From Brevundimonas sp. M20 (GTDB lineage Bacteria; Pseudomonadota; Alphaproteobacteria; Caulobacterales; Caulobacteraceae), in contig NZ_CP041243.1 of assembly GCF_006547065.1 (NCBI RefSeq), positions 2,433,001 through 2,497,000 on the forward strand: DNA of 64,000 nucleotides, written 5' to 3'. Below are positions 7,997-14,981 of this stretch, one piece after another. The first letter of the stretch is position 1, and each line of letters opens with the position of its first letter. The notes below the pieces were generated by a model. That model was not told where the DNA came from. It did no database searches and saw only the letters and a program-made list of their open reading frames with translations. Both the position numbers and the translations under genes were made by a program.

Positions 7997-8404
7997 TTGA
8001 GCAAGTCCTGCGGCGACTGCGGCCTGTGCTGCAAGCTGATGGGGGTGACGGCGCTGAACAAGCCCGCGGGCAGGTGGTGCCGTCACTTCAGCAAGTCGCG
8101 GGGCTGCGCCATCTATGGAGACCGCCCCGACGACTGCCGGGTGTTCAACTGCCTGTGGCTGCTGACCGACGCGCTGGACGACGACTGGAAGCCGTCGCGG
8201 GCGGGCTTCGTCCTGCACAGCGAACAGGGCGGCGCGCGGCTGATCGTCGAATGCGACGCCGCCCGCCCGCACGACTGGCGACGCGAACCCTATCAGGCCA
8301 CCCTGCGCCGCTGGGCCGCCGCGCCGGGTCAGGAGGTGCTGGTCTTCGCCGGAACGCGCGGGATCAGGCTGGGCCTGACCGACACGCCGGTCCGCCGGGC
8401 GTAA
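7997..8404 (+). CDS. YkgJ-family CxxCxxCC metal-chelating protein (second copy)
   Basis: The 135-residue protein reads MSKSCGDCGLCCKLMGV, then WCRHFSKSRGCAIYGDRPDD and CRVFNCLW. This is the C-x2-C-x2-CC core plus four later Cys of the YkgJ/UPF0153 family, which probably binds Zn or an Fe-S cluster. The start is a TTG at 7997 with GGAG about ten bases upstream; the first in-frame ATG lies inside the cysteine core, so TTG is needed. It is shorter than the copy at 1054, lacking most of the C-terminal region. It follows the VOC gene by five bases. Confidence 0.8.
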   Translation: MSKSCGDCGLCCKLMGVTALNKPAGRWCRHFSKSRGCAIYGDRPDDCRVFNCLWLLTDALDDDWKPSRAGFVLHSEQGGARLIVECDAARPHDWRREPYQATLRRWAAAPGQEVLVFAGTRGIRLGLTDTPVRRA

Positions 8405-8407
8405 GGC

Positions 8408-9220
8408 CTATCGAACGTCGACCGACTGGGCGATCTGTTCGGCCAGGGCGCGATCAGGGCCGTCCAGCGTCATGGTCCAGATGTGGATTTCGTTCGGGGC
8501 GGACGTGCGCTGGAACAGATGTTCCACGGCGTGGCGCTGACCGTCCTCGGTAGAGACCACGCTGGTGCGCCCGCCCGCCTCGACCTGCTCGCCCGAATAG
8601 ATCGGATACTGCGACGCCGGTCCGGCGTAGATCATGACGAACGACCGGTCGCCGCGACGGATCGTATAGATCCTGAAGTCCGGCCCGGGACGGCCCGTGA
8701 CGATCTGGAAGCCCGCCGGAAGATCGACCGTGAACGGCAGGGCCGCGCGGGCCGAGGCGTCCAGCACCGTGACCGTCGAGACGGCGGGCGGAGGCGGCGG
8801 CGCGACGGGCTCGGGCGTGGGCGTAGGGGCGGGGGCGGCCGTCGCGGGCGCGGGCGTCGTCGGGGCCGCAGGGCGCGGCGTGGGACTCGGGGTCGCGGCG
8901 GCGGGCGGACGGGTCGTCGGGGCCGCGGGACGGGGAGCGGTCATGGCCGGAGCCGGTGTCGGCGCGGCGGTCGCCGGACGCGGCGTGATCGTCGCCGGGG
9001 CGGGAGCCGGGGTCGGCGTCGCAGCAGCAGGCGCCGGCGTCACCACCGGCGCGGGCGCGGGGGCCAGATACTCGGCCGGACGCGGCGGGCCGCCGTTCAG
9101 GTCGCGGGTGAAATCGGACGCGGGAACCGGAGGCGGCGTCTGCGTCGCCGTCTGGGCCTGCGCCACTGGCGCTCCGGCGAGGATCATAAGGGCGGCGGCG
9201 GACGCGACGGTGACTTTCAT
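8408..9220 (-). CDS. Exported proline/alanine-rich protein with C-terminal domain
   Basis: The 270-residue product starts MKVTVASAAALMILAGAPVAQAQ, a clear Sec signal peptide with cleavage after AQA. Residues 30-145 are low-complexity Pro/Ala/Thr (PAPAPAT, PTPAP, RPAAPTT types), probably an extended periplasmic linker. The last 120 residues form a compact domain (VDLPAGFQIVTGRPGPDFRI, YAGPASQYPIYSGE, IHIWTMTLDGPD) I do not recognise. An upstream in-frame start at 9256 would spoil the signal peptide. It lies 79 bases downstream of the histidine kinase, same strand. Confidence 0.65.
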   Translation of the reverse strand: MKVTVASAAALMILAGAPVAQAQTATQTPPPVPASDFTRDLNGGPPRPAEYLAPAPAPVVTPAPAAATPTPAPAPATITPRPATAAPTPAPAMTAPRPAAPTTRPPAAATPSPTPRPAAPTTPAPATAAPAPTPTPEPVAPPPPPAVSTVTVLDASARAALPFTVDLPAGFQIVTGRPGPDFRIYTIRRGDRSFVMIYAGPASQYPIYSGEQVEAGGRTSVVSTEDGQRHAVEHLFQRTSAPNEIHIWTMTLDGPDRALAEQIAQSVDVR

Positions 9221-9271
9221 GGCCGCGACCTTCGCCCCAGAGTGCGGCGACGGCAAGGCCCGATCCGCCCC

Positions 9272-9310
9272 GATCAGGCGCCCGGATCAGGCGCCCGGAT
9301 CAGGCGGAGG
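9272..9310. repeat. 13-bp tandem repeat at the histidine kinase 3' end
   Basis: GATCAGGCGCCCG occurs at 9272-9284 and 9285-9297. A third, degenerate unit (GATCAGGCGGAGG) at 9298-9310 contains the kinase stop codon. The unit is not a multiple of three, so copy number changes outside the stop would not alter the protein. Confidence 0.6.
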
Positions 9311-10991
9311 GCAGTTCGACCCAGAAGACCGCGCCCTCGCCCGGCGTCGAGTTGACGCCGATGGTCCCGCCCTGCAGCTCGACCAGACGCTTGGCCAGGG
9401 CCAGGCCGATGCCGTGCCCCTCGACCGTCGAGCGTTCGAGACCCAGACGGTTGAACGGCTCGAACAGCTGGGTCTGTTTCTCGGGGCTGAGGCCCGGACC
9501 ACGGTCGATGACCTCGATGCGGACGCCGTCGTGGATGCGCGAGGCGCGCAGGACCACGATCCCGCCCGAGCCGCCGTATTTGACCGCGTTGGAGGTCAGG
9601 TTGGCGACCACCTGGGCCAGACGCTGGGAATCGGCCAACGCCACAAGCCCGTCGCCCTCGCTGATGACGTCGATCTTCAGCCCGTGGGCTTCGGGCCGCA
9701 GGGCGGTGGCGCGGCGCACATCGTCCAGCACGCCCGGAACGTCGGTGGGACGCAGTTCAACCTTCACGGCGCCCGACTCGGCGCGGGCGACATCCAGCAG
9801 GTCGTGGGCCAGGGTCTCGACCTGACGGGCGGTCTTGACCAGCATGTCGGCCATCTCGGCCTGGGTCGGACTGACCGGCCCGAGCTGGCCCGCGCGCCAC
9901 AGCTCACCGATGCCGATGATGCCGCCGACCGGGCTCTTGATCTCGTGCGCCACATTGGCGAGCAGACGCGACTTGGCCTCCGACGCCCGCTCGGCCCTGA
10001 CCTGACCGGCCTTGGCGCGATCCGACAGACGGTCGCGCTCCTCCAGCAGGGCGGCGACCAGCAGGATAGGCAGATAGCCGAACAGCACCAGAAGCTGGGC
10101 CATCATGGCCCGGTCCGCGCCCTTGAACACGGCGGCATAGGGACCGTGTCCCATCATGCTGCCGCCGATGGCCAGAATACTGATGATGACCAGCGCCGCC
10201 GTGACGCCCAGCAGGCGCAGGCGCACGGCGATCAGCAGCAGCAACGGCAGGGTGAGGAAGCTGATGGGCAGCGACTGCATGCCGAAGATCAGCAGGTTGG
10301 CGACCGTCACCAGGCTCAGCAGGATGACCGCCTCGGCCGCCCGCGCGGGCGCGCGGTAGCGCAACAGCTCGCGCCGGGTGATCGCCAGACCGAAGCTGGC
10401 GATCACCGCGATGCTCAGCGCATGACCGAACCACCAGGTCTGGGCGGTCTCCATGAAGTCCGCGCCGTTCATCCAGTACAGCATGGCCCCGACGCCAACG
10501 GCTGCGGGGATGGGCGCGATCACCGCGGCGCTGATCAGGAAGCGGCAGCAGCCCTGGACGCTGGCCAGATTCAGGGTGGGGGCGAACCGGCGCGCCAGCA
10601 GGACGGCCAGATAGATGTCCACCATGTTCGCCACGGTGAACATCAGCGTCATCTTGGTGGAATTGCCGGCCAGCAGATTGCCCGCCGCGACGCCGCACGC
10701 CACCAGGGCGCCGAAGCACAGATCGTACAGCGGTCCGCGCGAGGTCCGCAGCCAGACCGCGACCGCCACGCCGCCCGCGCCCCAAAGGGCCGCGACCATG
10801 TCGGCGGACCGGGCGAAGCTGAGCGCCAGAACCGTCAGGACCAGCACCGCCATGGCGGTGAAGACCGGAGCCAGCGGCTGACCGATCCCGCGCGTCGACG
10901 ATGCCCCGGACGGCAGGCCGCGCGAAGGCGAGACCGTATCTGCCGCGACGGCGGGCTGGGGGTCGAGCACGCGGCTCATGGTCATGTTCAC
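9300..10991 (-). CDS. Membrane-bound sensor histidine kinase (MASE1-like sensor)
   Basis: The 563-residue kinase has an N-terminal membrane region of about eight segments (residues 40-320). The ALWGAGGVAVAVWL and FTVANMVDIYLAVLLARRF blocks resemble a MASE1 sensor. Then come a short coiled linker, HisKA with phospho-acceptor His349 (LLANVAHEIKSPVGG), N-box VVANLTSNAVKYGG, G1 DRGPGLS and G2 GHGIGLALAKRLV. It should autophosphorylate and pass phosphate to an unlinked response regulator; none lies adjacent. The frame opens with GTG at 10991; ATGs at 10985 and 10979 are equally possible starts. It resembles Caulobacter cell-cycle kinases only in the kinase core. Confidence 0.88.
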   Translation of the reverse strand: MNMTMSRVLDPQPAVAADTVSPSRGLPSGASSTRGIGQPLAPVFTAMAVLVLTVLALSFARSADMVAALWGAGGVAVAVWLRTSRGPLYDLCFGALVACGVAAGNLLAGNSTKMTLMFTVANMVDIYLAVLLARRFAPTLNLASVQGCCRFLISAAVIAPIPAAVGVGAMLYWMNGADFMETAQTWWFGHALSIAVIASFGLAITRRELLRYRAPARAAEAVILLSLVTVANLLIFGMQSLPISFLTLPLLLLIAVRLRLLGVTAALVIISILAIGGSMMGHGPYAAVFKGADRAMMAQLLVLFGYLPILLVAALLEERDRLSDRAKAGQVRAERASEAKSRLLANVAHEIKSPVGGIIGIGELWRAGQLGPVSPTQAEMADMLVKTARQVETLAHDLLDVARAESGAVKVELRPTDVPGVLDDVRRATALRPEAHGLKIDVISEGDGLVALADSQRLAQVVANLTSNAVKYGGSGGIVVLRASRIHDGVRIEVIDRGPGLSPEKQTQLFEPFNRLGLERSTVEGHGIGLALAKRLVELQGGTIGVNSTPGEGAVFWVELPSA

Positions 10992-11051
10992 GTCCGGCAG
11001 GGAAATTCCGGGGCGATACCTAAACCTTGGCTTCCTAACATCCCCTGAAGG

Positions 11052-11711
11052 TCAGAAGGCGCTCGCAAGCACCTGATCAAGCTCGCGAACCGCCGCCGCC
11101 GCGCCCTGTGGATGGCTCCAGACCGCGCCGCTGACGGCGACGAAGTCCGCCCCCGCCCGCGCCAGATCGGCGGCGTTTCCGGCGTTGATCCCGCCGATGG
11201 CGACGCAGGGCGTCTCGACCGTTTCCTGCCAGATGGTCAGGATTTCAGGCTCGGGACGGTGCTCCGTCTCCTTCGTGGTGGTCGGGAAGAAGGCGCCGAA
11301 GGCGACGTAGTCCGCCCCCGCCTCGGCGGCGTCCATGGCCAGTTCCCGGCTGTCGTGGCAGGTCACGCCGATCATGGCGTCCGGCCCCATGGTGCGTCGG
11401 GCCTCGGCGTAGGATGCGTCAGTCTGTCCCACATGGACCCCGTCGCAACCCGAGCGCTTCGCCAGATCGGGGCGGTCGTTCAGGATCACCGCGACGCCCC
11501 GCGCCTGCGCCACCGGCCTCAGCGCCTCGACCGCCGCCAGCACGGCGGCATCCTCCACGTCCTTCAGACGGATTTGCAGGGCCGCCACCGTGCCCGCATC
11601 CAGCGCCTCGCCCAGCGTCTTCGCGAAGGCGGGCAGGTCCGGGATCGCCGGCGGGGTGATCAGATACAGGGCGCACGGCGGGCGCGGCGGGACGACGGGT
11701 TCTCTGGCCAT
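11052..11711 (-). CDS. thiE: Thiamine-phosphate synthase
   Basis: This cytosolic enzyme joins HMP-pyrophosphate and thiazole phosphate to thiamine monophosphate. The 219-residue TIM barrel shows [36 protein letters not shown] with [26 protein letters not shown] and [11 protein letters not shown] followed by [12 protein letters not shown]. These are the HMP-PP and thiazole-phosphate binding loops of ThiE. The length is normal. It is a single gene here; no thiC, thiG or thiD is near and I saw no TPP riboswitch in the 119 bp upstream. The upstream gap is shared with the divergent bfd gene. Confidence 0.88.
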   Translation of the reverse strand: MAREPVVPPRPPCALYLITPPAIPDLPAFAKTLGEALDAGTVAALQIRLKDVEDAAVLAAVEALRPVAQARGVAVILNDRPDLAKRSGCDGVHVGQTDASYAEARRTMGPDAMIGVTCHDSRELAMDAAEAGADYVAFGAFFPTTTKETEHRPEPEILTIWQETVETPCVAIGGINAGNAADLARAGADFVAVSGAVWSHPQGAAAAVRELDQVLASAF

Positions 11712-11830
11712 GCGCGGGGAGTGCGACGATGCGCGCGCGGCGTCAATCCACCCGACGCATGCGAACGACTTGCAGTCGCCTTAATCGGGCTGCTATAGCG
11801 AACCATTCGCATCGAGTGGGTCCGCCTTCC

Positions 11831-12016
11831 TTGTACGTCTGCAACTGTAACGGTCTTCGCAAGCGTGACGTCGCCTCGGCCATCGAGGCGGGCGCGACGC
11901 GTCCGCGCGAGGTGTTCGCCAAACACCAGTGCCAGGCCCAGTGCGCCAAATGCGTCTGCGAAATGCGCCAGATGATCCAGGACAGCCAGCAGGCCTTCGC
12001 CATGGCGGCTGAGTAG
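11831..12016 (+). CDS. bfd: Bacterioferritin-associated ferredoxin
   Basis: The 61-residue protein MYVCNCNGLRKRDVASAIEA has the [2Fe-2S] ligands C4, C6, C38 and C41 at the same positions as E. coli Bfd. Bfd docks on bacterioferritin and gives it electrons to release stored iron; bfr lies 158 bases downstream. The start is TTG at 11831, since family members begin MYVC at exactly this point. Two extra Cys (C34, C43) flank the cluster ligands. Inverted-looking CGAAC/TTCGC motifs upstream (11759-11816) may be an iron-regulator site, but I cannot assign Fur or Irr. Confidence 0.88.
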   Translation: MYVCNCNGLRKRDVASAIEAGATRPREVFAKHQCQAQCAKCVCEMRQMIQDSQQAFAMAAE

Positions 12017-12174
12017 CAATCGCAGCGCCGACTGCGCTCGATTTTTACTCGCAATTTCAATGTCGTGATAAGTGTTCGCAAGTGAACACACAGCGTTTGT
12101 TCATGGTATGAACGGCGGGACTGAAGGCGACTCCCCTCCCCCGGGACGCCACAACCGCTGCAAGGACGACGACC
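12017..12174. promoter_or_regulatory. AT-richer bfd-bfr spacer with a palindrome
   Basis: The 158-bp spacer is noticeably AT-richer than its surroundings. It holds GTTC-GCAAGT-GAAC (12074-12087) and a TTTTTACTCGCAATTTCA stretch. It is the expected bfr promoter and a plausible iron-responsive control site; the regulator is not identifiable by eye. Confidence 0.35.
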
Positions 12175-12675
12175 ATGAAGGGCGACCCCGCGATCATCCG
12201 GACGCTGAACGCGATCCTGACCAACGAACTGACGGCGGTGAACCAGTACTTCCTGCACGCGCGCATGTTCGAAAGCTGGGGTCTGAAGCACCTCGGCCAG
12301 ATCATCTATGACGAGTCGATCGGCGAGATGCGCCACGCCGACATGCTGATCAAACGCGTGCTGTTCCTCGACGGCCTGCCGAACCTGCAGGACCTGCACA
12401 AGCTGAAGATCGGCGAGAACGTCTTCGAATGCCTGGGCGCCGACCTGCAGCTGGAACTGGGCTCGCGCGACACCGTCATCGCCGCCGTGGCCCAGTTCGA
12501 GGCCGCCAAGGACTACGTCAGCCGCGATCTGGTGATGCGCATCCTGTCGGACACCGAGGAGCACATCGACTTCCTCGAGGCCCAGCACAAGCTGATCGAA
12601 CAACTGGGCGAGCAGAACTACCTGCAATCCGCCATGACCGAGATCGCGCCGGACAAGAGCGCGACGGGGAACTGA
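12175..12675 (+). CDS. bfr: Bacterioferritin
   Basis: This heme-containing ferritin forms 24-mers that oxidise Fe(II) and store iron in the cytosol. The 166-residue sequence aligns without gaps to E. coli Bfr numbering: E18 (TNELTAVNQYF), E51 and H54 with the heme ligand Met52 (GEMRHAD), E94 (LQLEL) and H130 (EEHIDFLE). Position 127, normally the bridging Glu of the ferroxidase centre, is Thr (ILSDTEEH), with Glu at 128 and 129. Bfd is encoded just upstream. The start follows a weak AAGGACGACG site. Confidence 0.93.
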   Translation: MKGDPAIIRTLNAILTNELTAVNQYFLHARMFESWGLKHLGQIIYDESIGEMRHADMLIKRVLFLDGLPNLQDLHKLKIGENVFECLGADLQLELGSRDTVIAAVAQFEAAKDYVSRDLVMRILSDTEEHIDFLEAQHKLIEQLGEQNYLQSAMTEIAPDKSATGN

Positions 12676-12740
12676 TCGTAGTCGAAGGGGCGGGAACCCC
12701 GCCCCCTCCGGCTCATTCCCCTCCCGAGCTGGAGGCGCGG

Positions 12741-13289
12741 ATGACTGATATCGATGATGTGTTCGACGACGTGCAGGACGCGGCGACGGACTTTCTGAAC
12801 GCCGGGGGCCGCGACGTCGGCCATGTGGTGCTGGGCGTGGCCCTGACGGTGGGGTTCGCCCTGGCGGCGACGGCATTCGCCAGACGCACCATCAGGCCCC
12901 GGCCCGTCCAACTGGCGCAAGACGACGCCCCGATCACCGAGCGGCCGCGAGGATCTCTGAGCTTCATCCTGCCCGCCGTCTTCTCGGCCACCACCCTGTC
13001 GGCGGTGCGCGTGTGGAACGCGCCGAAAGCGAAGGAGCGGAATGTCGCCATGGCCCTCTGGGCCGGGGCGCAAGCGCTGAACGCCGTGTGGATCGCCATG
13101 CGCCCCGCCAGCCGGGGGCTGCAGATCGCCGCCGCCATGTCCTCGGCGGGCATGGCCGCCGCCTTCGCCCATGAGGCCCGCAAGCTGGACGCCCGCGCCG
13201 GCAAGATGGCGGCCCCCGTCGGCGGCGAGGTGGCGGTCGCCAACATGATCGGCCGCAAGGCGCGCGAGACCGGGCAGACGCTGCACTGA
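12741..13289 (+). CDS. Integral membrane protein, faintly TspO-like
   Basis: The 182-residue protein starts MTDIDDVFDDVQDAATDFLN, with an acidic amphipathic N-end and GGAGG eight bases upstream. Hydrophobic segments follow at VVLGVALTVGFALAATAF, SFILPAVFSATTLSAV, AMALWAGAQALNAVWIAMR and IAAAMSSAGMAAAFAH. The ALW-x6-LNAVW pattern recalls the ALWxxxLxLNxxW helix of TspO/MBR proteins, but other TspO features are missing, so I do not assign it. It ends 93 bases before efp and could be read with it. Homology search is needed to go further. Confidence 0.6.
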   Translation: MTDIDDVFDDVQDAATDFLNAGGRDVGHVVLGVALTVGFALAATAFARRTIRPRPVQLAQDDAPITERPRGSLSFILPAVFSATTLSAVRVWNAPKAKERNVAMALWAGAQALNAVWIAMRPASRGLQIAAAMSSAGMAAAFAHEARKLDARAGKMAAPVGGEVAVANMIGRKARETGQTLH

Positions 13290-13382
13290 CGCGCCCAGCT
13301 TGCCGTAAGCCCCGGCTTCCGTTAGGGACTGCGCCCGTTCGCGCGCGCCGCAAGGGCTGCGCCTCAACCCTTCCGAGACATC

Positions 13383-13952
13383 ATGGCCAAGATTAACGGC
13401 AACACCATCAAGCCCGGCATGGTCCTGCAGCACAATGGCGGCCTGTGGGTCGTCACCAAGGCCAGCCACGTCAAGCCCGGCAAGGGCGGCGCCTTCGCCA
13501 ACGTCGAGGCCAAGAACCTCGAGACCGGCAACAAGCTGAACGAGCGCTTCCGTTCGGAAGACAAGGTCGAGCGCGTGACGCTGGAACAGAAGGATTTCTC
13601 CTACCTGTTCGACGGCGGCGACAACCTCGTCTTCATGAACGACGAAAACTACGAGCAGATCGAACTGCAGAAGGACTGGGTCGGCGACGACCGCATCCCG
13701 TACCTGCAGGAAGGCATGAAGGTCGTGATCGAAATGCACGAGGACCGTCCGATCGGTCTGTCGCTGCCGGATCAGGTGACGCTGGAAGTCGTCGAGACCG
13801 AGCCGACCGTGAAGGGCCAGACCGCCTCCTCGTCCTACAAGCCCGCGATCGCCAACAACGGCGTCCGCATCATGATCCCGCCGTACATGTCGGCCGGCGA
13901 GAAGATCGTCGTCGACACCACCACCGGCGAATACGTCCGCCGCGCGGACTAA
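13383..13952 (+). CDS. efp: Elongation factor P
   Basis: EF-P binds between the P and E sites and relieves ribosome stalling at polyproline. The 189-residue protein has the three beta-barrel domains in order. The tip loop [10 protein letters not shown] carries Lys34, the residue lysylated by EpmA in E. coli, so the modifiable form is kept. The C-terminal signature [13 protein letters not shown] is intact. A proline-rich exported protein at 8408 in this window is the kind of client EF-P helps translate. The gene is followed by a 200-bp structured spacer. Confidence 0.96.
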   Translation: MAKINGNTIKPGMVLQHNGGLWVVTKASHVKPGKGGAFANVEAKNLETGNKLNERFRSEDKVERVTLEQKDFSYLFDGGDNLVFMNDENYEQIELQKDWVGDDRIPYLQEGMKVVIEMHEDRPIGLSLPDQVTLEVVETEPTVKGQTASSSYKPAIANNGVRIMIPPYMSAGEKIVVDTTTGEYVRRAD

Positions 13953-13971
13953 GCGGCTTCGCCGCGTGACT

Positions 13972-14070
13972 AGTGATTGGTGATTGGTGACTGCTGGATC
14001 AAAAGCCAGCGTAAGCCCAAAGGGTGTGGTGTGAGCCGCATCAATCACCAACCACCAGTCACCAATCACT
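13972..14070. repeat. GATTGGTGA inverted-repeat element
   Basis: The arms AGTGATTGGTGA (13972-13983) and TCACCAATCACT (14059-14070) are perfectly complementary. Further GATTGGTGACTGCTGG / CCACCAGTCACC pairing continues inside, so RNA from either strand would fold into a long hairpin. GATTGGTGA occurs in tandem in the left arm. It looks like a REP/MITE-type intergenic repeat between efp and the IMPase gene. Confidence 0.65.
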
Positions 14071-14073
14071 TCA

Positions 14074-14093
14074 CCGGCTCCGTCGGAGCCGGC
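14074..14093 (+). terminator. GC hairpin downstream of the repeat
   Basis: CCGGCTCC-GTC-GGAGCCGG is a strong 8-bp stem just beyond the GATTGGTGA element and before the IMPase gene. It lacks a T-run. It probably ends or stabilises the efp transcript. Confidence 0.4.
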
Positions 14094-14162
14094 TAGCGTT
14101 TGAACTTCTCCGCATGCCCGGGCCGCGCGCCTTGGAGGGCATGACGGACCAGGAGATCCAAG

Positions 14163-14969
14163 ATGGCCCTCGCCTCCGCCCTGCTCACCGTCATGATGGA
14201 CGCGGTCCGCAAGACCGCCCGCCCCATGCTGCGCGACTTCGGTGAAGTGTCGCAGCTCCAGACCTCGCGCAAGGGTCCGGGCGACTTCGTCACCGCCGCA
14301 GACATCAAGGCCGAAGACACCCTGTATGAGCTGCTGATGAAAGCCCGCCCGGGCTACGGCTTCCTCGGCGAGGAACGCGGCTTCATCGAAGGCACCGACA
14401 AGTCGCACCGCTGGATCGTCGATCCGATCGACGGCACGACCAACTTCATCCACGCCATGCCGCATTTCGCGATCACGGTCGGGCTGGAGCGTTTCGCGCC
14501 GGACGGCTCGTCCGAGATCGTCGCCGCCGTGACCTACAACCCGGTCATGAACGAGATGTTCTGGGCCGAGAAGGGCAAGGGCTGCTACCTGAACGACGGT
14601 CGCATCCGCGTGGCGGGTCGCAAGGACCTGTCGGAAAGCCTGATCGGCACCGGCCTGCCCTTCATCGGCAAGACGGGCCACGCCCAGTCGATCAAGGACA
14701 TCCACGCCGTCGGCCAGCGCGTCGCGGGCATCCGCCGCCTCGGCTCGGCCGCCCTGGACTTCGCCTGGGTCGCCGCCGGTCGCTACGACGCCTTCTTCGA
14801 GCGCAATCTGCAGGCGTGGGACGTGGCCGCGGGCATCCTGCTGGTCACCGAGGCCGGCGGTCTGGTCACCACCATCGACATCGACGGCGATCCGAAGAAC
14901 GGCAAGCAGGTGCTGGCCGCCAACCCGGACATCCACACCGCCCTGCGCAAGGTGCTGCAGGCGGCGTGA
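14163..14969 (+). CDS. suhB: Inositol-1-monophosphatase family protein (SuhB type)
   Basis: The 268-residue protein has all metal sites of the Li-sensitive phosphatase fold: GEERG (Glu), WIVDPIDGTTNFIHAMPHFA (D-P-I-D-G-T) and AWDVAAGILLVTEAGG. The GSAALDFAWVAAGRYDAFFE block is typical of bacterial SuhB. It hydrolyses inositol phosphates or related sugar phosphates; SuhB also has an rRNA transcription-antitermination role in E. coli, not testable here. The ATG follows AGGAGATCCAAG. Its stop lies 12 bases from the convergent recN stop. Confidence 0.92.
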   Translation: MALASALLTVMMDAVRKTARPMLRDFGEVSQLQTSRKGPGDFVTAADIKAEDTLYELLMKARPGYGFLGEERGFIEGTDKSHRWIVDPIDGTTNFIHAMPHFAITVGLERFAPDGSSEIVAAVTYNPVMNEMFWAEKGKGCYLNDGRIRVAGRKDLSESLIGTGLPFIGKTGHAQSIKDIHAVGQRVAGIRRLGSAALDFAWVAAGRYDAFFERNLQAWDVAAGILLVTEAGGLVTTIDIDGDPKNGKQVLAANPDIHTALRKVLQAA

Positions 14970-14981
14970 GCCGCCGAAGCG

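Noticed and set aside
8697..11048. A 783-codon plus-strand frame over the proline-rich gene and histidine kinase
   Set aside because: Both minus-strand genes have clear domains; this frame is their GC-rich antisense.
11712..11830. A thiamine (TPP) riboswitch before thiE, or a Fur box before bfd
   Set aside because: No THI-box sequence is present, and the inverted motifs do not match a Fur or Irr consensus well enough to call.
12741..13289. Naming the membrane protein TspO
   Set aside because: Only one helix pattern resembles TspO; other conserved Trp and Pro positions are missing.
12618..14936. A 772-codon minus-strand frame across efp and the IMPase gene
   Set aside because: It crosses three genes with certain identities and has shadow composition.
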